Source of the DNA: Perkinsus olseni
Lineage: Eukaryota > Perkinsozoa > Perkinsida
Reading direction: 5' to 3'
Length of the DNA stretch: 64,000 bases
NCBI GenBank assembly: GCA_013115125.1
Contig: JABANN010000076.1
Location: 16,307-80,306 of the forward strand
Shown: in pieces, positions 55,189 to 64,000 of the stretch
How positions within the stretch are numbered: the stretch's first letter is position 1
Layout: every line of letters starts with the position of its first letter
The notes under the pieces: model-generated
What the model saw: the letters and a program-made list of their open reading frames with translations, nothing else
What the model was told of the DNA's origin: nothing
The model's database searches: none
Position numbers and translations under genes: made by a program

Positions 55189-57541
55189 ATGTCAACAACA
55201 GTCCCAATAATCGTAAAGTGGGGTAAGGCTACTTACAATGTTGAGGTTAACACCGCCGAGCCTGTTGCTGTTTTGAAAGTAATACAGGGGTCAGTAGCAA
55301 GCCCTCTATCAAGAAGGATTCGAACCTGCGTCGTCTTCACTTCGTCTCGGGACTCTACCATTAGCGCAAGCTCGCTTCCTCAGGCCCAGCTGGAGAACCT
55401 CACGAGTGTGCCGCATGACAAGCAGAAGATTATGGGGTTGCCAGGCGGCCTTTTGAAGGACGGCGATGATCTTAGCAAGAAGATCAAGAAGCCCAATCAG
55501 AAGATCACGCTGTTAGGTCGGTGCTTTTCCGTCCAGTCTCGTAACATCCTCGGCGGTCCTCAGGAACAGCCGTGGCTCAGCAGTTGAAGGAGCCAGCCAA
55601 GAACACTGTCTTCGTGGAGGACTTATCAGATGAGGAGAGGAGGAAGGTTCTCAAAGTACAAGTTGCTGCGCCTCGCTTTTACGATCGTCGCCGAACGGCT
55701 GAAGGGTAGCTGTGGTGACAGACGACTCGCTCGTATCGGACACGCCGAAAACCGGATGATGAGCTTGATGTGACCCATTCGTCAGGAGCGGGAAGTCGAG
55801 ACGCTGCCCATTGGACTGGTCAACTTGGGCAACTCCTGTTACATGAACGCCACCCTACAGGCCCTCTACGCAGTCCCTCCGCTTCGAAAGGCCCTACTAG
55901 AGTACCAGCCAGGGGTTGAAGTATCCTTATCACTCTGTTCCGGCTCAGTTACGATAGCGGTGCCCACACTGAAGGCAGCAGTCAAGAGCGCGGCCTTAGC
56001 GCTCTCATCCACCAGACTTTCAAGGACCTCGGCACTAAGGCTGATGCTCTCGAGCCTGCTAGCCTGTTCATGCTGCTGCGAGTCATGTATCCCGAGACCT
56101 TTGGCAAGACAACTCAGGGAGGTACTGATAACGCGGGGCTCGTCGTGTTCGAAGATTCTCGGAAGTCTTAAGAATGTGATGGACGGCCGAAGCCGAACTC
56201 GATTGGCACGAAAAATGGAAGTTTTCTGGACGATCGGTCTTAGCCTCGTCGGCAGGTATTCCGCAGCAACAGGATGCTGATGAGTTCCTCCGTGCTCTCA
56301 TGCTTAATTTATCGGACACTGTCAAGACAGCCTCCAGCGGCAACATTATCGATGATCTCTTTGGCTTTACTATGAAAACCAAACTGCGGTAATACACCAT
56401 CATCACAGTAGTTCGTGTCCTCGACAGCCGGCGCTGTCAGGTGCCTGGAGACTGACGCTGAGCCAGAGTCCACTTCCGAGGAGCAGCACCGTGTGTTGCT
56501 GTGCCATATGGGTACTCCTACCGACCCTGTAGGCCATCTCTATCAAGGGGTACAGCTCAGTCTGAAGGAGCCCATCACTAAGCGGGCCTCCGTAAGCGGA
56601 ATTGTAATGCGCGAGGAAGGCTAACTCGTCATGGCAGGTGCTGGGACGAGACGCGCAGTTTGAGAAGTCATCGGCGATGGACTCCCTGCCGGAGTACCTC
56701 ATCGTAGAGTTCGCCAGATTCCAATGGAAGGGGGAGAGCACTTCGGCTGGTAAGTGCGTGGCTGAGCTTTCCGATGCCTCTAGGGCTGTCGAATAAGGCA
56801 CTCATGCGACAAGGACTAAGATCACACGGAAGGTTACGTTCCCGCAAGTACTGGATGTGTACGACTTCTGCACGGAGGATGTGCAGAAGCAGCTCACTCG
56901 TGGAAGGCAGCGCAGACGGTAGTATTGCTCGGGCGGGCTTCAGTGGCGGAGAGTACGACGTTAGAATCTATATGGACGAGCAAGAGCGGAAGAAAATCCT
57001 GGCGAAGGAGGCCGCTCGGAAGGACAGTGATGTTGAGATGACCGCTGAGGATAAGTCAGTGGACACCAGTGTGCCACAGGTGGGAGATGTCGTCGGCTAC
57101 GATGAAGGGAGAAGTTGGTATCAGATACCTACGGGTAACTACCGATGCGTATCAATAGTCTCCCACGAGGGGCGATCAGCTGAGGGGGGTCACTACATGG
57201 GCTGGGCTAAGTAGGTCAAGATAAACCGGCGGGACTGCGTTATCGACCTCGATTAGGTTCAAGGATGCCGATGGTGATGTGTCCAAGGATGACCAGTGGG
57301 TTAGGTTCAATGATGACAAGGTCACTCAGCATGATTGGAAGTAGGCCAAGCTGCAATGCTTACCGTGCAGTAGGTGTGGTGTAGGTACGTGGTGGACCAG
57401 TTGGTCGGTGGCCGAGCAGACACCCAGATAGCCTACATAGTTATCTATCAGAAGGACAAGGTGCCCGATGGCTCTATCGAGGAGATCGTCGATGAGGAGA
57501 TGGAGATGGAGTCCAATCCTGAGAAGAAGGCCAAGCAGTGA
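55189..57541 (+). CDS. USP14: USP14/Ubp6-type proteasome-associated ubiquitin hydrolase
   Basis: Trims ubiquitin from substrates at the 26S proteasome. The N-terminal ubiquitin-like domain (VPIIVKWGKATYNVEVNT, AQLENLTSVPHDKQKIMG, LLKDGDDLSKKIKKPNQKIT) docks on Rpn1. The catalytic domain has the Cys box GLVNLGNSCYMNATLQALYA, QDADEFLRALMLNLSD-like sequence near 56280, then LPEYLIVEFARFQWKGEST, TRKVTFPQVLDVYDFCTEDV and the His box VSIVSHEGRSAEGGHYMGWA, then DDQWVRFNDDKVTQH. The tail ends EMESNPEKKAKQ. About ten short introns, the first (55279-55383) containing a tRNA-like sequence on the minus strand. The Ubl, Cys and His boxes together identify the family well. Confidence 0.93.
55316..55383 (-). 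repeat. tRNA-like (SINE-type) sequence inside USP14 intron 1
   Basis: Read on the minus strand, GCGCTAATGGTAGAGTC resembles a Pol III A box and GGTTCGAATCC is a perfect B box 34 bases later. The cloverleaf does not close (acceptor and D stems mismatch), so this is not a functional tRNA. It is more likely a tRNA-derived SINE head or tRNA pseudogene. It fills most of the 105-nt intron and reaches the splice acceptor. Confidence 0.55.
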
Positions 57542-57859
57542 TTATCATAACAGTGTGATAATAACATACTAGATTTTCCTCTGCCGCTGTTGTTGTGTGA
57601 GGACCAGTGTGATTCAGCAAGGCTCATAGTGGGAAGCAGCAGAAGAACTATCCGCTACTGACGTTTTGACTGCTACCCTCTACACCATTTGCCGATTGCT
57701 ACTCTCAGCATCGAGGTGGGCACGGATAGGTCATCGATAATCCTGAAATATCGCATTAATTTGATTCATTCTGGTGTCGGTTAAAATGGCGTAATATCCA
57801 CCGAGCTGCGTCATGTCTTGGTCATTGCTCAACTCGTGACTACGCAACAGCACGGTATT
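57542..57859. other. Convergent 3' intergenic region
   Basis: A 318-bp stretch between the stop codons of USP14 (+) and the intronless OPR-like gene (-). Nothing else was seen. Confidence 0.5.
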
Positions 57860-59038
57860 TCAGAAACAGGCATGCACTGAGTTCCGGACCGACTGCGCAC
57901 CAGAGTCGGCAGCCGCCATGGCGACAGCTTTACTTAGGCTGGCTATGTCCAACGGGCTAAGATGAGCCGATCCTTCCATTATACTCGGCAGGAGGCCCCA
58001 AGCAAGGTCAGCAGCCTCGGGCCAATGAGCCAGGGCCCAGACGACGTTGCAGCACTCTCGTATGCTGAAGCCAACGGTGATGAGGTCGATGAGTTCGGAG
58101 CGGTCAGGACAGGGCAGCTCGAGGACGCACAAACTCCACAAGTAATTGGCGACGTTCTGAGACGTCCGCTGCTTCAGCGGCTTCATCTTTACCCGTCGCA
58201 AAGGGACGACCAGGCCAGCCTGTTTACACCGTGCCAGCGCCCATAAGGTGTTGGTGACGGCTTGCGTGGAGCTGAGCCGTACCGTTGATGCTCGGTATGC
58301 AACCTTGGAGATGCAGCCTTGGACAGCCTTAACGTAATGCTCGGCAGGGATGAGAGGTAGAGACTTGGCCAGACCCCAGGAGACCATGCTGAGGTCCTGG
58401 GAATTAAACTCGTCCATCCTAGCCGCGGCCGCCTTCACGAGGCAAGTCATCACGATCTCATCAGTGAACTCCATTTTGACGAAGCCCCAGAAAACCGCCG
58501 CCAACTGCTTCGGCTCGATGACCCCACACTTGATTAGGTCCATAGCTGTGATTCTCTTGGCAACAACAGCAAGAGTTGTTAGGCACTGCCGAGGGTTCAG
58601 CCCGGAGATGGTAAGGCTATGGACAACATTAGCGACATCACCACCATTCACCTCATCACACGACATTGCTATCCTAGCGAATTCTAGGATGTGCTCTAAC
58701 TGTTTGGTCACAGCTAAGGCCCAGGTCATCGTCGCGGCCTCCCTGGCACGCCAGCCATGGACGGTTTCAAGGGCCAATTTCGGTACCTCCGACAGGCGCA
58801 TCGGCCTCGGTTTACCGCCCCGGAACCATACAGCGCATCGATGCATCGCACAGGCGTAGTTCACACTGCCCAGCTTAGCGGAGTTGGAGAGGACCAGCTC
58901 GAGGACAGCATCCGGCGTAGAGGCGTCCATCAGTTTCCGCTGGAGGATGAGGTCGCCCGACTTGCCACCACTCATTCGACCGGCCACCTCGTACAAACGT
59001 CCCTTGATGTGGAGCTCATTGGGTCTTACTAAGGACAT
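57860..59038 (-). CDS. Intronless OPR-like helical-repeat protein
   Basis: One 392-codon exon, start MSLVRPNELHIKGRLYEVAG. Repeats with a Trp/Leu-Ala core recur about every 35-40 residues: AATMTWALAVTKQLEHILEF, QLAAVFWGFVKMEFTDEIVM, DLSMVSWGLAKSLPLIPAEH, AVTNTLWALARCKQAG, NVANYLWSLCVLELPCP, CCNVVWALAHWPEAADLAW. This W-A/S-L-A pattern is typical of octotricopeptide and related alveolate organelle RNA-binding proteins. Its sequence style matches the two OPR-like genes at 45-51 kb, but they are spliced and this one is not, so it may derive from a retrocopy or simply lack introns. No obvious targeting peptide and no RAP domain. Confidence 0.72.
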   Translation of the reverse strand: MSLVRPNELHIKGRLYEVAGRMSGGKSGDLILQRKLMDASTPDAVLELVLSNSAKLGSVNYACAMHRCAVWFRGGKPRPMRLSEVPKLALETVHGWRAREAATMTWALAVTKQLEHILEFARIAMSCDEVNGGDVANVVHSLTISGLNPRQCLTTLAVVAKRITAMDLIKCGVIEPKQLAAVFWGFVKMEFTDEIVMTCLVKAAAARMDEFNSQDLSMVSWGLAKSLPLIPAEHYVKAVQGCISKVAYRASTVRLSSTQAVTNTLWALARCKQAGLVVPLRRVKMKPLKQRTSQNVANYLWSLCVLELPCPDRSELIDLITVGFSIRECCNVVWALAHWPEAADLAWGLLPSIMEGSAHLSPLDIASLSKAVAMAAADSGAQSVRNSVHACF

Positions 59039-60487
59039 TCAAGAGAGCAACACTATCACCATGCTGGCTGCTGCTGCTGCAACACACGAGAAGGACGGGT
59101 CTCAACAGGGAACCAAAACGGTCTCAAGGTGGGGTATCCGAGCGCTACAGCGAAATTCCATTGGCTAAGACGCGGGTAAGCACAAACTACTATGATGATC
59201 TGTATCAGTCCTCGTCACCACTAGCCATCGAGATTCGAACACAACGCCTAACAGTGGTGCGAAGGGAATCATTACGGCATCACAACAACATGGTTACCAC
59301 TCCTCCCCGATGCAATGAGGCGTCCTCCTTGGGAACCCGTCCTTCTACTAGCCCTTCAGAAATCACGACGGGAGGAACCCTTTCCAGAGCTATCTTGTTC
59401 GTGCTGTCCATCCTTGCGCCTACAACTCGGTGTTCACTTGCCATTTTGCCGGAGGAGAGCATTGATGGCAGCCCGAAGTGGTAAGGCCCTTCCGGGTATT
59501 CGGCCCTGGTTAAGGGAAGCAGAGGCAGACAGACTTTCCTCCGCAGAAAAGTCAAAGTCCGTAGACATGAAGCGACTCACCATACCACACCATTCCCATC
59601 ACAGCTCTAACACAGAACGACAACTCCGCATGACTAGCGTGAAACTACGAGTCGGCATGAACGAGTAAGAAACTCTCATAGCCTATCAATAAGGGAGATA
59701 TAGTTCCTGCTGCCTCGAAGCTCTCTGGTGGAGGCTGAACAAAGGTGGTGTGAACAACAGCATGTAGACATCATAACAGCATGCTCAGCACTCCTTTGGA
59801 AAAAGAATTAGCATTCCAGCCACAAAGACCGCCCTTGAAGCGATTCCAGGCTCTTGAGAATCTCCTCACCCTCAACGGCGTCGAAGGAGACCTCGCTAAA
59901 GCGTGAGCTAAGCGATGAGACTTCTTGCACGGGAGGCCGTGACGAAAGAGAGCGCGTTAGCCATTCAATTACTAATGCTTCAATGAAAATTCAACGACTG
60001 TCATTGATGGCAGCTTCGAAAAAGCAATTTACCGTACTGTCGTTCTGGTTGCGTGAGGAAAGGGGAAGAGTATTTCTTAATGAATCCACAAATTGAGACA
60101 GGTGATTCCTAAGTAACCAAAATCCCATGCCATTATACAATCAGTCTGGTGACCGGCTACCATTCATTGGGTAACAACCAATCAACGGTTACCGATGAGC
60201 CTGATTGGGTAACCTCAGACAGTGTAGCCGAAACGACAGAAGAATTCCAGGACGTGATTCAGGACGGAAGATTGAGGAAGCCAACCCGAGACGCTCCGGA
60301 ATCGGAGGTCAGCAGTGGAAGCGTGGACTGATACCGCAGCGGCAAATGAGCGGGCAACAACTCAAGCCCACAGTGGCGCGAACAACATCGTACGAAGAGC
60401 TGGTCAACATGGCCAACATCTCACTCAACCTCAACCTCCAACACCTTCCCCTTCAACTCCTCTCCTTTCTCTTCTACTTCTTCGCCT
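59039..60487. other. Mostly unassigned, with a possible eroded paralogue
   Basis: Apart from the coding-like segment at 59808-59995 (separate entry), no gene is supported. Frames 59280-59555 (-), 59315-59668 (+) and 60149-60331 (+, acidic) show no domain. Two GATTGGGTAACC-like words recur near 60165-60215. Below 60488 the minus strand keeps an alternative acidic frame of the secreted gene next door. Confidence 0.35.
59808..59995 (-). pseudogene. Possible last exon of a fourth secreted paralogue
   Basis: The minus strand is open for about 60 codons to a stop at 59808, reading FIEALVIEWLTRSLSSRPPV then FSEVSFDAVEGEEILKSLES. The first part lines up with the helix near the C-terminus of the three secreted paralogues downstream (AVEFMAIRLMGLEERS, AVEVMAKDLMMIGERS, GVERLASSLLGRGSLT). 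Signal-peptide and middle exons were not found, so it may be a fragment or an unrelated exon. Confidence 0.3.
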
Positions 60488-61308
60488 TCAGCTTCCTTGA
60501 CCATACCCTCCCCCTTCTCCTCTTCCTTCTGCCCCTTGCCCTGCACCACCACCACCTCCTCCTTCTCTCCTTCCTCTTCCTTCTCCACTATCTCCTTCTC
60601 CCAGGCTTGCCCCTCCTCCTCCTCCTCCTCCTCCTCTTCGCAGTGATTGCCGAAGCAGTTTACGTCCCAGGAACCTTCCCTTCTTCATCCTTCTCCTTGA
60701 ACTCTCACCATCTTCAGAAGAGGATGTTGAAGGAACCCAAACCGGTTGGACTCTGCGACAGAGCATCTCAATGAAGCGTTTATTTTTGCTCCTCTCCTCC
60801 AAACCCATAAGCCTGATTGCCATAAATTCCACCGCTATTTTGCACATGCCCGCGCGAGACAGTTCCTGGAAATTGGTGGCCACTCTGGCGGGCTCCTTGA
60901 CTTTAGGTAGCCAGCCTTCGGTAGCATTGGTCGCCTCCTCTCGGCTGAGGGAATGCAATCTAGCGTCTACTTAGTAGACTCTTCTAAGCAAAACCTGAAG
61001 GGCTCACCTCATCGGGGCCTTCCCATCACAGTTCAAATGGATGATATCAATAGCCGTCTTTTTGTACTCCGAAAGTGACGGTCTGGTATCATCCGGGAGC
61101 CACTTGAACGTGGCTTTATGGCCCTCCTTCCCAATAACAGAGCATCTAGATCCATCTCCCTTCGTCACCTGCGAACGATCGGTGCCGGACAGAGCTCATA
61201 CGCGAAGCTAGTCCCCACTTCGAAAGAGCAAGCCATGGTTATTAAGGCAGCGAGGAGCAAGAAGGAGAGCCACAACGGGGAAGCCCCGATGGCAGCGGTA
61301 GAGCCCAT
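60488..61308 (-). CDS. Secreted paralogue A of a tandem family
   Basis: Family not recognised. Start MGSTAAIGASPLWLSFLLLA at 61308, then ALITMACSFEVG: a clear signal peptide. A 23-nt gap with GT-AG ends, or a slightly different junction, joins APIVRR to CSVIGKEGHKATFKWLPDD, then SEYKKTAIDIIHLNCDGKAP. Exon 3 begins EEATNATEGWLPKVKEPARV and continues ELSRAGMCKIAVEFMAIRLM, IEMLCRRVQ, SSSEDGESSRRRMKKGRFLG, then a Gly/Arg-rich tail. The core C-x-V--G--G--ATF-W and AI-II-L-CDG are shared with the two neighbours. The tail lies on a (CTC)n repeat, where a second, acidic frame is also open to about 60421, so the true C-terminus is uncertain. Confidence 0.65.
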
Positions 61309-61691
61309 CATTAAAAGTACCTTGAAGAAGACTATCTATTGTACGACGGACGTTCTATCCGACGCCTCGATATCCCCTATGCATCGGCGCTGGGAACAGA
61401 ACCCATCGGGAGAAACAACAACGACGTAGAATTCACTTGGTGGCCTTCTAGATAAGGGAGTCTCCATCGCCTCCTGTTCACAGACTTCTCCCTCCCGTGG
61501 CCCACTTGCCATAGAGGACAATTCCACTCACGCAGATTCGGAGTTTGAGCCTATTGAGCAAACGTTGTTAGGGGCCTTCAACTTCCTCTGCCGCGGAGAT
61601 CATCAGCCAACATCCCCTCAGAAGCCAATTTGCACAACCCATGCTTTCCAACATGGACAACATCACTAAGACATCAAAAGAGCATTATGAA

Positions 61692-62397
61692 TCACCACCA
61701 TGGACACAACTTCTTGAAGCACTTGAAGTGGCGCAGGAACCTGCGCGTTCTCGACCTTCCTTTCTTGAATCCATCCTCGTCCTCTGATGCTGAAGACACA
61801 TCGGACATTGAGGAGGTGAGGGAGGTATCGAGCGACTGAATTTTGCTGCACAACTTCGTTATGATATACTGATTCCCGCTTCTCTCTCCGATCATCATGA
61901 GGTCCTTCGCCATCACCTCCACCGCCACTTTGCACATGTCCGAGCGAGACGGCTTCTCAAAATGAGTAGCGAATCGGATTGGCAACTCCACTTTAGGTAT
62001 CCAGTCCTCATTGGCATTGTTGGCCTCCTCGGCGCTGAAGGAAGCGTTATTACCGTCCAGCGGCTGCCTCTTACTTTACCGCGCTGCTGCCATCACAGCT
62101 CAGATAGATGATTCTGATAGCTGGGTTCTTGTACTCCTTGAGTGAAGGCCGAGGGTCCTCCGGAAGCCACTCAAACGTAGCCTCACGACCATGCAATCCG
62201 GCAACAGAGCAAGCTGTCTCACCTTGCTTCGTCACCTACGAGCAATTGGGTGACGAACCAGCACTCAGAGAGCACGCACTAGAGAGACAGCAGCCCCATC
62301 TTACTTCAAATGAGGATGTGATGGTGAGCATCGAGACAGCGACTAGCACAAGAAGGCGGGTCGGGGAGGCTGCGATAACGAGGATGCAGTTAGTCAT
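61692..62397 (-). CDS. Secreted paralogue B of a tandem family
   Basis: Start MTNCILVIAASPTRLLVLVA at 62397 (signal peptide), then VSMLTITSSFE, matching CSFEV in paralogue A. The middle exon has ACSVAGLHGREATFEWLPED, then SLKEYKNPAIRIIYLSCDGS. The last exon begins EEANNANEDWIPKVELPIRF and continues HFEKPSRSDMCKVAVEVMAK, QYIITKLCSKIQ, SMSDVSSASEDEDGFKKGRS and RRFLRHFKCFKKLCPWW-stop. The intron between exons 2 and 3 runs GTAAAG to CCGAG and keeps phase, at the same place as in paralogue A. Conserved cysteines are one before ATF-W, one in L-CDG and two flanking the last helix. Small, secreted and basic at the C-terminus; function unknown. Confidence 0.65.
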
Positions 62398-62644
62398 CAG
62401 GGAAACTCCGAAAACTCGACTACTCCTAGCAAGATGGCTTATCAGAGACGAACTGTCCCTACTATGCTATCACACAGGTATCAAGCTGTCCTAAGGAATG
62501 GACGAAGAGAGCACTGAGGCGCTAATGTCTATGAGTAGGGTGGCCTCTGCTGGTACGGGTTTGGGGCCTGGGATCATTGAGAGCACTACTTCACAGCTAG
62601 GGAGGGTACAACAGGACAGCGACATGGACAGACCACGCTCCGGC

Positions 62645-63545
62645 TTATAGAATGAGGGACCTCCTATCTTCCTTCTTCCCGGCTGGCACTCTCCTTCTCA
62701 TTTGGCTGATAGGTGATTCCAGAGGCTTGGTACAGAGACTCTTCACAACCCCTTTGTTGGTCAAGCTACCCCTACCCAAAAGGCTACTAGCCAACCTCTC
62801 AACGCCCGCCTTGCACAGATTAAAGGGTATGCGGCCCACACCGTAAGTCTCCAACACGATGTCCGCAGTGGGTACGTGTCGGAGGACCTTCCTGTCGACC
62901 TCCTGGGCAGTAGGGTACCTTAGGAGTAGAACAAGGAGCGATACGACGTGACTTACGCTAATGAGTAGTGTGGTTCATACTAAACAGGAGATGCGAACGA
63001 GGGAAGGAACGGCGCGACGTTGCTCCGTACTTAGCATCCAAGGGGACAGTTCCGTAGCTCGCTGTTGCCCACGCCCACCCAGATGCACCTTGACCAGCAG
63101 CGACAGTGGTTCTGAGGACGATGACTGTGATAGATGAGCTCAGCTTGAAACGCATTACGAGGATGAGAATCGCCTTAGCCTAGAAGGCAGTATCGTCTCC
63201 GGCTCCTTTTTCAGGACATCAACAGCCCCACAGCGTAGGCCAGCGATGTAGATGGCCGGGGCTTGTTCGAACGTAGAGGAGTCCCTCTCTGATTTGGGAT
63301 TCACGAAAATATCTCCTTGTCGCCAAGGCCAGTAGAAAGTGGCGCTGCCGGCCCCGTGCGCATCGACGATGCACTCTCCAGTCGCGTTGTTCGGCGGTTC
63401 GAGAAACTGATAAGAAGCTCGCAGTGTAACGGGATGGGTCGCTTGAGCTTACGGTGAGCTGAGCCGTAGTTGATGATAGCCTCGAGCAGAGGCAGAGGAT
63501 GGAAGCCACACTCCTGAACTGCAGCGAAGATGTGCGACGAGACAT
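62645..63545 (-). CDS. Secreted paralogue C of a tandem family
   Basis: Start MSRRTSSLQFRSVASILCLC at 63545, then SRLSSTTAQLT: signal-peptide-like. The exon ends at GTAAGC and joins in phase to FLEPPNNATGECIVDAHGAG, SATFYWPWRQGDIFVNPKSE, FEQAPAIYIAGLRCGAVDVL. After two less certain junctions the last exon reads EVDRKVLRHVPTADIVLETY, RIPFNLCKAGVERLASSLLG, VVKSLCTKPLES and a basic tail RRRVPAGKKEDRRSLIL. Alignment with A and B rests on C-I/S-V--G-ATF-W, the AI-I--L-C-G strand and the final helix C-A-VE-L/MA. It is the most diverged copy, and exon 3 (62970-63110) is poorly fixed. Confidence 0.5.
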
Positions 63546-64000
63546 CTAGGATGGTACTAGAAACAGGTCAAGGAAAAGGAGAGCAAGTCAACCTTCACGA
63601 GGGTTACCGGAGCTACTCATGTCATTGAACTGGTTGGCAAGGACGGAAAATGCACTTCGAGCGCATCTCAAGGGCGCCTCGTATATAGGGCGAGCGAGCA
63701 CGCAGGGCTGAGGTAAGGCGACCCCATTTACACCAGGCCACACTGACAGCACGGGTGAAACACCTATGCCTCACTCCCCGTAACTCATAGCCGCAAGCAT
63801 CGTTATTACACCCCATTTAATTCGGACAGGGGTTACCCCTGAAGGGTAGCCTCCACCTCAGGAGCTGGGCACACCTCAAACATTATGTTTGAAACAGTTT
63901 GAAACATAGGCTCAAACTGGTGACGGCCGCACGGTGGTACCAAAATTCAAAGTGCCCCGAGAGAAAAAGCCATTGAAGGGCATCACTTTAAATGTCTACC
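63546..64000. other. Right edge, possible exon of another gene
   Basis: On the minus strand, 63550-63640 can be read as FSVLANQFNDMSSSGNPRE, and an overlapping frame 63622-63816 is also open. The first has the look of an OPR-type repeat and could belong to a gene continuing beyond the window. Too little is present to call. Confidence 0.25.

Noticed and set aside
60205-60774. A 189-codon plus-strand frame with long poly-Leu runs that looks membrane-spanning
   Set aside because: The Leu runs come from the CTC/TTC complement of the GGA repeat in secreted paralogue A. The minus-strand homology to paralogues B and C is stronger evidence.
1-64000. CRISPR arrays, bacterial operons or a prokaryotic origin
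   Set aside because: No spaced direct repeats or ribosome-binding pattern; nearly all genes have GT-AG introns and eukaryote-specific families (USP14, XRN1, CFAP221, RPS18) are present.

Overview
This window is nuclear DNA from an intron-rich, flagellated unicellular eukaryote, most likely an alveolate of the perkinsid type (Perkinsus-like). Signs seen in the sequence are many very short GT-AG introns (about 40-100 nt), helical-repeat organelle RNA-binding (OPR/RAP-like) genes, a class I iron-sulfur fumarase, a flagellar CFAP221 gene, a polycystin channel and several secreted or surface protein families without recognisable homologues. The assignment comes from gene content and protein style and is an inference. 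Coordinates of spliced genes run from inferred start to inferred stop. Many intron borders were worked out by reading phase, but not all.

Layout. 1-5.3 kb: the end of one gene, then a long Tyr/Gly/Glu-rich disordered protein. 5.3-5.6 kb: a mariner-type MITE. 6-8 kb: fumarase (-). 8.7-9.1 kb: a LINE fragment. 10-11 kb: a cysteine-rich, probably GPI-anchored surface protein. 11.4-14.7 kb: polycystin channel (-), with a hAT-type MITE 40 bp upstream of its start. 16.5-18.8 kb: MAPK-like kinase. 19.4-20.7 kb: gamma-SNAP-like. 21.5-23.4 kb: REX-type RNA exonuclease (-). 25.4-27.5 kb: aldehyde dehydrogenase (-). 29.4-35.9 kb: XRN1 5'-3' exoribonuclease (-). 37-37.7 kb: ribosomal protein S18. 37.8-39.9 kb: exostosin-type glycosyltransferase. 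40.3-41.8 kb: PHD-finger protein (-). 42.9-44.5 kb: two-domain glyoxalase I (-). 45.4-51 kb: two OPR-like genes (-), the second with a tRNA-Ile(AAT) gene in an antisense intron position. 51-53.6 kb: CFAP221 (-). 53.9-55 kb: HAD 5'-nucleotidase (-), divergent from USP14 (+, 55.2-57.5 kb). 57.9-59 kb: an intronless OPR-like gene (-). 60.5-63.5 kb: a tandem array of three diverged secreted paralogues, with a possible fourth fragment beside it.

The genes do not form one pathway. Themes that recur are RNA turnover (XRN1, REX), organelle RNA handling (three OPR-like genes in 14 kb), detoxification and central metabolism (ALDH, glyoxalase I, fumarase) and lineage-specific secretion. The least explained parts are the secreted array, the Tyr-rich protein, tRNA-like sequences lying in introns, and two short non-autonomous DNA transposons with intact ends.
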